NCBI GenBank assembly: GCA_018665385.1
Contig: JABJDN010000084.1
Coordinates: 1 to 29,890 of the forward strand
DNA: 29,890 nucleotides
Direction: 5' to 3'
Origin: Phycisphaerae bacterium
GTDB taxonomy: Bacteria; Planctomycetota; Phycisphaerae; Phycisphaerales; SM1A02
The number at the start of each line of letters is the position of its first letter. Within the stretch, counting starts at the first letter, position 1. The notes under the pieces were generated by a model. The model saw only the letters and a program-made list of their open reading frames with translations. It was not told the origin of the DNA and did not search any database. This document shows, piece after piece, positions 7,109 through 15,012 of this stretch. The position numbers were made by a program, and so were the translations under genes.

Positions 7109-8188
7109 TTACTCTCTACCGGAAGGAATTCGCCCAGTGGGAATCCGTTCTGATTCCAAGTTTGAGCGTTCTCTGTTCTGGAAGTTATTTTGGCTGGAAT
7201 GTTGGAGTGGCGTATCGTCGATAGCTGTTTCACTGTTCTTTGGTTCGGGCAAAGCATATTTGCAGCTGGGCAAGTGAACTACATTGGTTTCAACAGAAAC
7301 GCCAACCATAGATTTTGCCCAGGCTTCGACAAGCGCCTGCATAAGTTGGAAATAATATGCATGTTTTGTATCTAGTTCATCCCATCCTGCTTCAGGCGTA
7401 TATCCATAGGTATCCCACAGAATAATCCCTTGTATTTTATGTACTTGCCCAGTTGCATCAGTCCATGCAGCTTTCATCGCACCATTTACATGCCGGAGAA
7501 AAACGTCATCTGGAATAAAATAGGAATGGTCTTTCCCTTCGCCAGTGAACCGAGGTGAAACAAACACATACACAGGTATTTGACCAGCTGCGGATTTTAA
7601 AACACTTTCAATATGCCTTTGCGCTCTTGCAGAAGTGTCTTTGCCGCGATTGCTATCGTAGATATCTGGGTAGAGCCCATTGCATTGCTTGAGTAGTGGG
7701 TCTAGCGATACGCCTTGTGCCTTCCATTTTTCTCCAGTGTTTCGCAGCAAAGGTAAGCCCCAAAAACCCCACTGTGCATCAGGAAGTGTGTTCTTCGCAA
7801 TTTGCATGGATTCACCGTACACAGAGATTATTTCTTGCAATGCTTCATGCGTAATTGTTTTTGAGCCAAGCGTTTGCCACCATGGTTGCTCGTAATCCAA
7901 AACAACTGGACCGCAATATCCACTCGGGAGTCGTTCAAGTACCCATTGTTTGAAGTGGGAAATGTTTTGCTCAGTGATCTCGCCTGATGCATTTGTATCA
8001 ACACCACCGTGGTATGCAATTGGAACCCGTGTTATGCCAACACTGGTTGTATACGCAATAGTGTTTCGTCCTTGGTTTGGCGCAGTCCACTTAATGGCGT
8101 TGTAGGCCTGAGGGTTCCAATCAGCATTGGCGTCCAGTGCGAAAACGCTAAAAGTGGCAATCAACATAGTGAGGAAGGTGTTTTGCAT
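7109..8188 (-). CDS. Secreted GH56 (hyaluronidase)-like TIM-barrel protein
   Basis: A 359-aa exported protein with a signal peptide at about 1-22. Its motifs follow, in order, those of GH56 hyaluronidases: V-V-L-D98-Y-E100 (the family's catalytic D-x-E), W140-G-F-W-G-L-P...N150 (family W-G-F-Y-G-F-P...N), G-L-Y-P-D-I-Y (171-177; family L-F-P-S-I-Y), I-P-V-Y-V-F-V (204-210), and G-I-I-L-W258 (family G-V-V-L-W). Spacing is compatible with the barrel strands. The last 60 residues are polar and probably disordered. GH56 is mainly an animal and venom family, so a planctomycete member would be unusual. The assignment rests on motif order seen by eye. The substrate is unknown and could be an algal or self glycan. 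The stops of this gene and the upstream secreted protein are one base apart. Confidence 0.55.
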   Translation of the reverse strand: MQNTFLTMLIATFSVFALDANADWNPQAYNAIKWTAPNQGRNTIAYTTSVGITRVPIAYHGGVDTNASGEITEQNISHFKQWVLERLPSGYCGPVVLDYEQPWWQTLGSKTITHEALQEIISVYGESMQIAKNTLPDAQWGFWGLPLLRNTGEKWKAQGVSLDPLLKQCNGLYPDIYDSNRGKDTSARAQRHIESVLKSAAGQIPVYVFVSPRFTGEGKDHSYFIPDDVFLRHVNGAMKAAWTDATGQVHKIQGIILWDTYGYTPEAGWDELDTKHAYYFQLMQALVEAWAKSMVGVSVETNVVHLPSCKYALPEPKNSETAIDDTPLQHSSQNNFQNRERSNLESERIPTGRIPSGRE

Positions 8189-8270
8189 AGAATAGTTTTA
8201 CCATATTGAGGTAAATTGCGGGGGTGATACGCTCCAGTTTACCGATACCTTGTATGTACTCATTAGGGCC

Positions 8271-9653
8271 ATGGAACGAACAGATGTATATCTTCAACTT
8301 GTCACGCAGAATCCGCTTCTTTTAGCGCCGATTGCTCTTTTTGTTGCTCTTTTTGTTGTTATACCTCTTGATAAGAGACTCTTTTTCAGCCTTATGATTC
8401 TGGTCCCTTGGCTATGCGTAGCGCGCTCCGCAGGTTTAGGTCCTATTGCTGCAGCAGCGAAGTTAAGTTCGGGTGGTGCATATTTGCTTATCGCTTTATC
8501 AGCACTCACGCATCCTGGGCCAAAACGAGAAATACCAGGTATCGTTTGGATGTTCGTAATCGTTGCTGTCATGGGTATATTTTTTGTTCTTACTGTGCAA
8601 GAACAAACGATTGCAATCGTGCTTCGCGTGCAATGGGTATGCGTAACACTTGCTGGCGTGTTAACTGCTCGCACAATTGTTTCATATTCAGATTTAAAGC
8701 GTATTATCGATGCACTTACTGTGGGTGTCGTCTGTGCACTTGCGTTGCCAATTTCGAGTTTGATTTTATTCCCTTCCGAATCCTTCTTGCGTGGTGTTGG
8801 TCGATTCCAACCTTGGGGTTCAAATTCAAATCAGACGGGTATGTTGTTTGCTTTAGCAACGCCATTGCTTGGGTATGCGGCATTGTCATTCAAGCGAATC
8901 TCGTTCCGACCGTTTTTCTTAGGCTTACTTGCGTTAACAATCGGCATGGCTATTCTTACAGGCAGCCGCCAAACCATGGTTGCAATTATCATGGTCATGT
9001 TTCCAATTTTGCTTGTAGTTTCTAAACGCCCCATCATGATGATGCTTGGTCTGGTAGTTGCTGCAGTTGCATTGCCATTTGTATTCTCGTTAGGTGCAGA
9101 TGCAGACCTAGAGCGATTTGGCTCATTGGAATCTGGACGTCTAAGTATTTGGAAGGCGTACTGGACATCAGTATTCCCTCAACGGCCATTGTTTGGATTA
9201 CTTGGAACGAACGGCGAGTCGTATTTCAAATCGCTTTCAGAAGTAGGGCTACACCCGCATAACGCTTGGTTTGACTTGATGTATGTAGGCGGAGCAGCAT
9301 TTGCATTACCAATGGTCATTCTCACTGTGTATTCATCGTATTGCGGCTTCATGATTTGGCGGTCTCGCAAGTTGCTTCCAGGAGACCCTTTGCTGTACAG
9401 CATTATTGTTGTGCTGTTAGGTGCGATGTATTTTCAAGGATTGTTTAACCAAGTTGTGTATTGGCCAACGTATACATGGTCGTATTTGCATGTAGTACTT
9501 GCGAGTATCTTTATTTGTATGTGGAAAAACATACGCGAGGGTTATGTTGACGATGCGCTGTACGATGATGAACCAAGCGAAGATTACTTTGAAGAAAATA
9601 CTTTCAACGATGAAGAAGAATTCGAAGATTTTAGTGATACGGCTTCACCTTGA
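8271..9653 (+). CDS. O-antigen ligase/polymerase-like (Wzy_C family) membrane protein
   Basis: A 460-aa integral membrane protein with about ten hydrophobic segments. It carries the O-antigen ligase/Wzy_C features T-G-S-R-Q-T-M (about 232-238), S-G-R-L-S-I-W near residue 290, and the large-loop motif H-P-H-N-A-W-F-D-L (about 327-335). Such proteins act at the outer face of the inner membrane, joining or polymerising undecaprenyl-linked glycans. The C-terminus is a 40-residue strongly acidic tail after the last membrane helix. The ATG at 8271 is preferred over the in-frame TTG at 8250, though neither has a well-spaced SD. The convergent flippase gene overlaps its 3' end by 9 nt. Whether it is a ligase or a polymerase cannot be told from sequence alone. 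Confidence 0.82.
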   Translation: MERTDVYLQLVTQNPLLLAPIALFVALFVVIPLDKRLFFSLMILVPWLCVARSAGLGPIAAAAKLSSGGAYLLIALSALTHPGPKREIPGIVWMFVIVAVMGIFFVLTVQEQTIAIVLRVQWVCVTLAGVLTARTIVSYSDLKRIIDALTVGVVCALALPISSLILFPSESFLRGVGRFQPWGSNSNQTGMLFALATPLLGYAALSFKRISFRPFFLGLLALTIGMAILTGSRQTMVAIIMVMFPILLVVSKRPIMMMLGLVVAAVALPFVFSLGADADLERFGSLESGRLSIWKAYWTSVFPQRPLFGLLGTNGESYFKSLSEVGLHPHNAWFDLMYVGGAAFALPMVILTVYSSYCGFMIWRSRKLLPGDPLLYSIIVVLLGAMYFQGLFNQVVYWPTYTWSYLHVVLASIFICMWKNIREGYVDDALYDDEPSEDYFEENTFNDEEEFEDFSDTASP

Positions 9654-11234
9654 AATTAGTTGATGCGTTAACCGTGAGAAGCCAGCTCGCTCTTGTTTGG
9701 ACAACATAAAAAACCAACTTGCCAACATGTACAAAAAGCCATAAAGTCCAACGGCAACGAGAACTCCTGTCCAGTTCATGCCTTCACCGTTTATAAAATA
9801 TTTGCCTACGAGTAAGGTTGGAGCGATCGCAACTGCAATCATGAGTGGCCTAAACATTGGAGCGATAATGGTTCTACAACGTAGGCCTACCTTTGGCGCA
9901 GTTACTTTTGGCATGATAAACATATGAACTACAAGAAACACAGAAGAATACGCAATCGCCGCACCCGTGAAACTAGTGTCTTTTGGAAGGAAGAATATAA
10001 ATGCGATCGATAATATCGGATTGAAAATGCCTCCCGCTAAAACGTATGGCGCGTATTTTCGAATAAATCCCGCGCCGTAAAATAGTTTCATCCAGCCGTC
10101 TGATATTGCTCTGCATGTTAGACCAATCACCATCAGTTTTACAAGAATTTCTGCTGGCGGTAACACTTCAGTTGGGTTGTCGATGCTTCGACCAACCCAC
10201 ATGCGAAGTAATGGTTCCGCTAGCACAAATACGACGACCATCGCGGGGAACGCCACAAAACTCAACATGCGTGTGCTATGCCGGAACATGTTGTGTAAAC
10301 TTGACTCGTCTCCCGTTGAAGAAATCCGTGCACTTACAGAATCGAGACCGAATGTAAGTCCTAATGTTGCCATTCGTATGTAGCTGACCATTCTAAGTGC
10401 AAGCGAAAAGACAGCGTTTCCCCAAAGCCCAAAAAAGATATTCATAATGAAGTTCGCAATGCGTTCGTGCAAATTCATTGCAAGCACAACACTACTATTC
10501 CATCCGAATGTACCCAATACTTTTTTTATCGTTTCTGGAGTGGAGCCTCTAAACACAGGGGTCATTCTCCTATCGATAAGTACCACGCCACCAATGAGTA
10601 ATATGGTGCAAGCTATATTTACGAATAGCACAATTGTGCCGTACATAGTTAATCCTGCTGGAATATTAGTTACATCTAGAATTAAAAATGGAACAATCGT
10701 AGCGATTAGATACGCACTTCGTCGTACGACGGTCCAAGCGTTATGCCAAAAGAATTGCTCTCGAACGATGAGCATATTGATTGTAGGTGCGAGCAGTACA
10801 ATCAAAAATGTGGCAATCCCTTCACATCCAGTTATCCATTGCGCAGGCCGTATCCATTCCTCGCGGATATTTAACAATGGAATAACGGCAATGATGACGC
10901 CAAAAATTATTGCTGTCAGAATTGCTACTACCGTGCATACTTTAAAGGCAGCTGCGTAACTCTGTTTAAATTTTCCGTTGTCGCGATCGTGCCAAGCAGC
11001 TCCGAGTTCGCGGACCATCGAACTTCGCACCATGTCTTGCAGCATTGTCCCAATGCCGACAGACGAGCCCACAAGACCGAGTAAACCAAACCCATCCATT
11101 CCCAGCCATTTAATTTGAAGCGGGACAGTGGCAATTCCCATAGCCATAGTGGCCATAAGCCGACCATAATTCGTAGAAATGCGGTAGAGGCCTTTTTTCT
11201 TCTCAGATGGCGTATTCGCTTTATCGCTCGACAT
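9645..11234 (-). CDS. Wzx-like polysaccharide flippase (MOP superfamily)
   Basis: A 529-aa protein with 12-14 hydrophobic helices and the overall look of the oligosaccharide flippase branch of the MOP/MATE-like superfamily. Features include R-I-S-T-N-Y-G-R-L at the first helix, W-L-G-M-D-G-F-G-L-L-G-L near residue 44, and a polar cytoplasmic start rich in K, S and E. It would move lipid-linked repeat units across the inner membrane and so pairs functionally with the neighbouring Wzy_C-like protein. The two genes converge and overlap by 9 nt, so they are not in one operon. The ATG at 11234 is used. The 107-nt gap to the divergent FG-GAP gene should hold both promoters, but I could not pick convincing hexamers. 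Confidence 0.8.
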   Translation of the reverse strand: MSSDKANTPSEKKKGLYRISTNYGRLMATMAMGIATVPLQIKWLGMDGFGLLGLVGSSVGIGTMLQDMVRSSMVRELGAAWHDRDNGKFKQSYAAAFKVCTVVAILTAIIFGVIIAVIPLLNIREEWIRPAQWITGCEGIATFLIVLLAPTINMLIVREQFFWHNAWTVVRRSAYLIATIVPFLILDVTNIPAGLTMYGTIVLFVNIACTILLIGGVVLIDRRMTPVFRGSTPETIKKVLGTFGWNSSVVLAMNLHERIANFIMNIFFGLWGNAVFSLALRMVSYIRMATLGLTFGLDSVSARISSTGDESSLHNMFRHSTRMLSFVAFPAMVVVFVLAEPLLRMWVGRSIDNPTEVLPPAEILVKLMVIGLTCRAISDGWMKLFYGAGFIRKYAPYVLAGGIFNPILSIAFIFFLPKDTSFTGAAIAYSSVFLVVHMFIMPKVTAPKVGLRCRTIIAPMFRPLMIAVAIAPTLLVGKYFINGEGMNWTGVLVAVGLYGFLYMLASWFFMLSKQERAGFSRLTHQLISR

Positions 11235-11341
11235 TATGGGACCTTGTAGGACTACGAAATAGCTGTTTCGCGAGATTGAAAATGGATTTGCTCTTGTATT
11301 TCATCGATAGGGTGTTAAGTTTATCTTATAGGGAAGAATAG

Positions 11342-12730
11342 ATGTTACGTATCAAACCACAGTTACAGTTCAATTTATATATCGCTTTTGTTGCAGGCAT
11401 TCTGCATGCCACACAATTGCATGGCGATTGTGTTTGGAGTTTCGACCAGCAGATGCAGTACGACACTGGAGAAAACACTACGGGTGTGGATGTTGGTGAT
11501 TTTGATGGGGATGGATTCCCTGATCTTATAGTCGCGAATCGTGAAACGAACGACGTTGTGGTTTTGAGGAATGACGGGCTCGGCAATTTTTCTAACCACT
11601 CATCTGTTTTTATCGGTGGCATACCTAGGTACGTAGTTGCTGGGGATTTAGATGGCGATGGCGATATCGATGCGGCTACTCCAAATTGGGAGTCTGAAAC
11701 GGTTTCAATATTACTAAACGATGGCAAAGGTATTCTCACGGTAGTTGCTGAGTTACCTTTTCGCAGGCCGAGTTGTATCGCAATTGGCGATTTAGATGAC
11801 GACGGAGATTTAGATTTAGTTGTACCTCATTGGGATCCAGATGCTTCGAGCGGTGGTTCCAGCCCGGGTCTCACAAGTGTGATGCTCAATAACGGCGATG
11901 CTACGTTTGTAGAATCATCGCTTGTTACTATTGGCATTCAACCACGAGGTGTTGCGATTGGAGACCTTGATGGCGACGGAGACCAAGACTTCGTAGTGAA
12001 TAACTTGTCTAGCCACTCCATTACAATTGCAGAGAATATGGGTAACGGCATCTTTATCGAAGCGATTACTTTCGACGTAGGCGAAGAACCTCGATACGTA
12101 GCAATTGGCGATTTAAACCAAGATGGGCTTAACGATATTGCAATTGCACATAAACGTTTTGATGAAATGTGGATTCTTAACAATGATGGCGGGATGTTCT
12201 TTTCAGTAGCATCAGTTTCAGATACATATAGCAATCCCCACTCGATTACGATTGCAGATTTAAACAGCGATTGTAAACTCGATGTCATCACATCGCATGT
12301 TGGCGGTCCATGGGTATACGTATTTGTCAATGAAGGCGACAGTGCCGTCGCAAGCACAATCGAAATCCAATCGGACAATGGACCTGCGCATGTAATTGCA
12401 TCGGATTTGAATGGTGATGACAAGATTGATTTGATAACAGCAAATACAAATAATGGTTCGGTAACTGTGCATCTGAGTGAAGTAGAGCAAGTCGATTGCT
12501 CAACTTGCATCGCAGATTTAAGTGGCAACGGGGTTGTAGAAGTGATGGATATCATTGCCATTATTGAAGACTGGGGCGATTGCCCAGCAAACTCCTGCTG
12601 TCCGAGCGATTTGGTTGTAGATGGTGTAGTTGAGGTGAATGACCTCCTTGTCATAATTGCCGCGTGGGGCACGAATTGTTCACCAGAGCCTCGATTATTG
12701 AGCGGTCCTCCTTCTCCTGGGCAGAAGTAG
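11342..12730 (+). CDS. Secreted FG-GAP/VCBS seven-repeat propeller with dockerin-like C-terminus
   Basis: A 462-aa exported protein with a signal peptide up to about A23/G28. Seven FG-GAP/VCBS repeats carry the calcium-loop core D-x-D/N-x-D-G, beginning V-G-D-F-D-G-D-G (51-58), then A-G-D-L-D-G-D-G, I-G-D-L-D-D-D-G, I-G-D-L-D-G-D-G, I-G-D-L-N-Q-D-G, I-A-D-L-N-S-D-C and A-S-D-L-N-G-D-D. Seven repeats suggest a closed integrin-alpha-like beta-propeller. The final 75 residues hold a pair of dockerin-like units: the first (D-L-S-G-N-G-V-V-E-V-M-D) is intact, while the second has lost calcium ligands (D-L-V-V-D-G). This tail is characteristic of Phycisphaerae. AGGGAAG at 11330-11336 supports the start. 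It is likely a surface or extracellular binding protein. The partner is unknown. Confidence 0.88.
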   Translation: MLRIKPQLQFNLYIAFVAGILHATQLHGDCVWSFDQQMQYDTGENTTGVDVGDFDGDGFPDLIVANRETNDVVVLRNDGLGNFSNHSSVFIGGIPRYVVAGDLDGDGDIDAATPNWESETVSILLNDGKGILTVVAELPFRRPSCIAIGDLDDDGDLDLVVPHWDPDASSGGSSPGLTSVMLNNGDATFVESSLVTIGIQPRGVAIGDLDGDGDQDFVVNNLSSHSITIAENMGNGIFIEAITFDVGEEPRYVAIGDLNQDGLNDIAIAHKRFDEMWILNNDGGMFFSVASVSDTYSNPHSITIADLNSDCKLDVITSHVGGPWVYVFVNEGDSAVASTIEIQSDNGPAHVIASDLNGDDKIDLITANTNNGSVTVHLSEVEQVDCSTCIADLSGNGVVEVMDIIAIIEDWGDCPANSCCPSDLVVDGVVEVNDLLVIIAAWGTNCSPEPRLLSGPPSPGQK

Positions 12731-12784
12731 ACTTACTTTTTATTACACATCGTTTTCGGAAGAGACATCTGCTATATTTGTTGT

Positions 12785-13606
12785 ATGAGTTCTCCCGAGC
12801 AGCACGCTGTCACATTTTTTATGATTGGATGCCAGCGGTGCGGAACAACCTGGACCGATGCCGCGCTTCGCGCACACCCAAAGGTGTATTTGCCCGAGCA
12901 AAAACAGTCGTATTTCTTCGATCGTAATTACGATAAAGGAATTGAATGGTATCTAGAACGATTTCAAGGGGCGGAAGAACACCACACAGCAGTTGGCGAA
13001 ATTGCTACGGGGTACTGTTTGCTTGAAGCTGCTCCATTGATGGCGAAGCATTTTCCAGATGTAAAACTTATGATGGTTATGCGTAACCCAATTGAGCGAG
13101 CGTATAGCAATTTTCAAACACGACAAATTGAATCTGGCTGGAGCAGTTTTGAAGAGGCGTTGGAATCGGATCCTGATTTGATTGTTCGGGGAGAGTACAT
13201 CGACCAAATTGAATGCCTGATGCAGTTTTATGATAAAAGTAATGTTTTGTTTATGCTGTACGACGATTTGCATTTCCATGATAAAAAGTATTTAGATACG
13301 ATTTTGGAATTTTTAGGAGTTGACCCAACTCTAGAAAATAAACTCATCGGACAGCGTAAAAATGCAGCAATGTTTCCAATTTTACGCAAATGGCTTCATC
13401 GTTTAGGTTTAAAACCAGTTGTGAATCTAATGAGCAAATCTTGGATTGGAGATTCAGTCCGTAGGAGCCGAAAAAACAAAGGGAAGGCTTACGAACCTAT
13501 GAATGATTCAACAAAAGAAAAGTTAGCTGCGCACTATCTACCTTACAACGAACGCCTTTCTACTTTTTTGCAGAGGGATCTTACTGCTTGGAATGCGAGC
13601 CAATAA
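12785..13606 (+). CDS. PAPS-dependent sulfotransferase
   Basis: A sulfotransferase of the P-loop-like family using PAPS as donor. The 5'-phosphosulfate loop is I-G-C-Q-R-C-G-T-T-W (14-23). The usual lysine of the P-x-K-x-G-T-T loop is replaced by arginine (R18), which is tolerated in many carbohydrate sulfotransferases. The 3'-phosphate-binding motif is R100-N-P-I-E-R-A-Y-S108. The 273-aa length is typical. The stop TAA (13604-13606) abuts the ATG of the glycosyltransferase directly, so the two are co-transcribed. PAPS would come from Sat and CysC, encoded 1.4 kb downstream. The acceptor is probably a glycan made by this cluster (inference). Confidence 0.9.
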   Translation: MSSPEQHAVTFFMIGCQRCGTTWTDAALRAHPKVYLPEQKQSYFFDRNYDKGIEWYLERFQGAEEHHTAVGEIATGYCLLEAAPLMAKHFPDVKLMMVMRNPIERAYSNFQTRQIESGWSSFEEALESDPDLIVRGEYIDQIECLMQFYDKSNVLFMLYDDLHFHDKKYLDTILEFLGVDPTLENKLIGQRKNAAMFPILRKWLHRLGLKPVVNLMSKSWIGDSVRRSRKNKGKAYEPMNDSTKEKLAAHYLPYNERLSTFLQRDLTAWNASQ

Positions 13607-14764
13607 ATGAAAATAGGTGTATTTGTATCAGTAGTTGCGGGGCAAAAAGGATTTGAGAATAATGTTTCGGGACATATCCAAGTGCCGCTACGAAGCATAG
13701 AAGAATTGCGAAAGGCAGGTCACGAAGTTCATCTGATTACAAACGAGTTTGGGCCAGACCGTTCTTTGCCTTTTTGTTTAGATAAAGATATGGACATTCA
13801 TTTTGTATCAGACTCAAGAGACCGAAAAGGAATTCTCGAAAGAAAAAGTCGACAAGGGAAGGGGATAAGCAAATTTAAATTACTTCGTCAAGTAAAAGAA
13901 ATTAAAAGAATTTGCAAAAATCAAAATCTTGATGTGCTTCATTTGTATGGATACAATCGAACTGCGCACCTTGCAGGCGGTCTGAAATTGTTTGGCTTAA
14001 AGACTCCTGTGTTTGTGACAATTTTCGGTACATTTTTTCCTGAGCGATTTTCGTTTTTAACACAGAGATTGTGGAATCGAATCGATGGAATTTTTACAGC
14101 AACAGATTATGTTAAAAATAACTTAAAAGCTGAGGGCTTGAAAGTAAAACAAATCAAGCATGGGGTTATTAGAGACCTAGTTGAAGAAAATGAAGGGGCT
14201 ACAGTGAAGCCGAAACATCGCGTGCTATTCTGGCGTGATATGACAGTAGAGAATGGTGCGGATGTTGCTCTTGCTGCATACGAAAATCTGGCAACTTCTT
14301 ACCCTGAGATCGAGTTTACATTTGCTGTTCGACCGCATTGGGCCCCCATTGAAGGTGTAGATGAAATTGCAAGCAAGTACGACAACATTACTGTGCATTA
14401 TTTTCCTTATAAAAGTGGCATCACTATGCCTAAATTATTGATGGAGTCTTTTTGTGTTGTTATGCCCATTAGAAGAATGAGCATCGACCCACAGTTGGTT
14501 ATTGCTGAGACACTTGCAACGGGTATCCCTGTTATCGCTACCGATCAGCGTTCAAATCCCGAGTTTATTGTAGAAGGTGAAACAGGGTTCTTAGTTCCAA
14601 TTGGTGATATTGACGCTACTACAAAGGCTCTAGATGCGATTCTTTCCGATACTGCAAATGCTATTGAAATGGGGAATAAAGCAAAGGCTGACATTGCTTC
14701 TCGATGGAATTGGAATTCCTACGCAGTCGAGTTAGTAGAAGCGTATAACACTGTGCTCCTGTGA
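13607..14764 (+). CDS. GT-B glycosyltransferase (GT4-like)
   Basis: A 385-aa GT-B glycosyltransferase resembling CAZy family GT4. The N-terminal Rossmann half has V-P-L-R-S-I-E-E-L...G-H-E-V-H-L-I-T (about 28-47). The C-terminal half has the donor-site pattern E-T-L-A-T-G-I-P-V-I-A-T...N-P-E-F-I-V-E-G-E-T-G-F-L-V (about 301-329), where E-x-x-A-x-G-x-P and the later E-x-G are family hallmarks. It is probably cytoplasmic or membrane-peripheral, adding a sugar to a lipid-linked glycan. It starts immediately at the sulfotransferase stop. The gene is more Lys/Asn-rich and AT-rich, with more AGA/AAA codons than sat and cysC, a possible sign of transfer of the sugar genes. Donor and acceptor are unknown. 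Confidence 0.85.
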   Translation: MKIGVFVSVVAGQKGFENNVSGHIQVPLRSIEELRKAGHEVHLITNEFGPDRSLPFCLDKDMDIHFVSDSRDRKGILERKSRQGKGISKFKLLRQVKEIKRICKNQNLDVLHLYGYNRTAHLAGGLKLFGLKTPVFVTIFGTFFPERFSFLTQRLWNRIDGIFTATDYVKNNLKAEGLKVKQIKHGVIRDLVEENEGATVKPKHRVLFWRDMTVENGADVALAAYENLATSYPEIEFTFAVRPHWAPIEGVDEIASKYDNITVHYFPYKSGITMPKLLMESFCVVMPIRRMSIDPQLVIAETLATGIPVIATDQRSNPEFIVEGETGFLVPIGDIDATTKALDAILSDTANAIEMGNKAKADIASRWNWNSYAVELVEAYNTVLL

Positions 14765-14775
14765 ATAAGAAGACA

Positions 14776-14787
14776 AGTGGTACCACT
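14776..14787. repeat. Perfect 12-bp palindrome downstream of the GT gene
   Basis: AGTGGTACCACT reads identically on both strands, 12 nt after the glycosyltransferase stop and 116 nt upstream of the sat -35. It could be an operator or a chance palindrome. There is no loop, so it is not a terminator. Confidence 0.4.
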
Positions 14788-14902
14788 CTGCAAGTGCGTC
14801 AATTCATTCGAAAGTACGCGGGCATGAAACACCCGACAATAGCCTAAAAACTGCTGTTGTTTGCTGCATTTGAAGTGTTCTGTCGAATTAGTTGTAAAGG
14901 TC

Positions 14903-14931
14903 TTGCAATTAAGCTTTCAAGTCACTAAAAT
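14903..14931 (+). promoter_or_regulatory. Sigma-70-type promoter of sat-cysC
   Basis: TTGCAA (14903-14908), a 17-nt spacer, then TAAAAT (14926-14931). The transcript would start near 14938, giving a leader of about 75 nt. This makes sat-cysC independently expressed from the glycosyltransferase upstream. The rest of the 248-nt gap (14765-15012) holds the palindrome at 14776 and otherwise nothing I recognise. Confidence 0.65.
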
Positions 14932-15012
14932 CGGTCGTTTCAGCGTATTTTTCGCCAAATCCTCTCTGCTGTGGGGGGGTTACATACAACTTTTTTTGGA
15001 GTTTCACATATT

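Noticed and set aside
10447..10959. 170-aa open frame on the + strand inside the flippase gene
   Set aside because: It mirrors the hydrophobic codons of the flippase and has no signal for translation.
11938..12672. 244-aa open frame on the - strand inside the FG-GAP gene
   Set aside because: It arises from the repeated D-G-rich codons read in reverse. It is Ser/Thr/Pro-rich low complexity without motifs.
14810..14860. CGGG/CCCG hairpin after the glycosyltransferase as a terminator
   Set aside because: The stem is only 4 bp with a large loop and no T-run follows.
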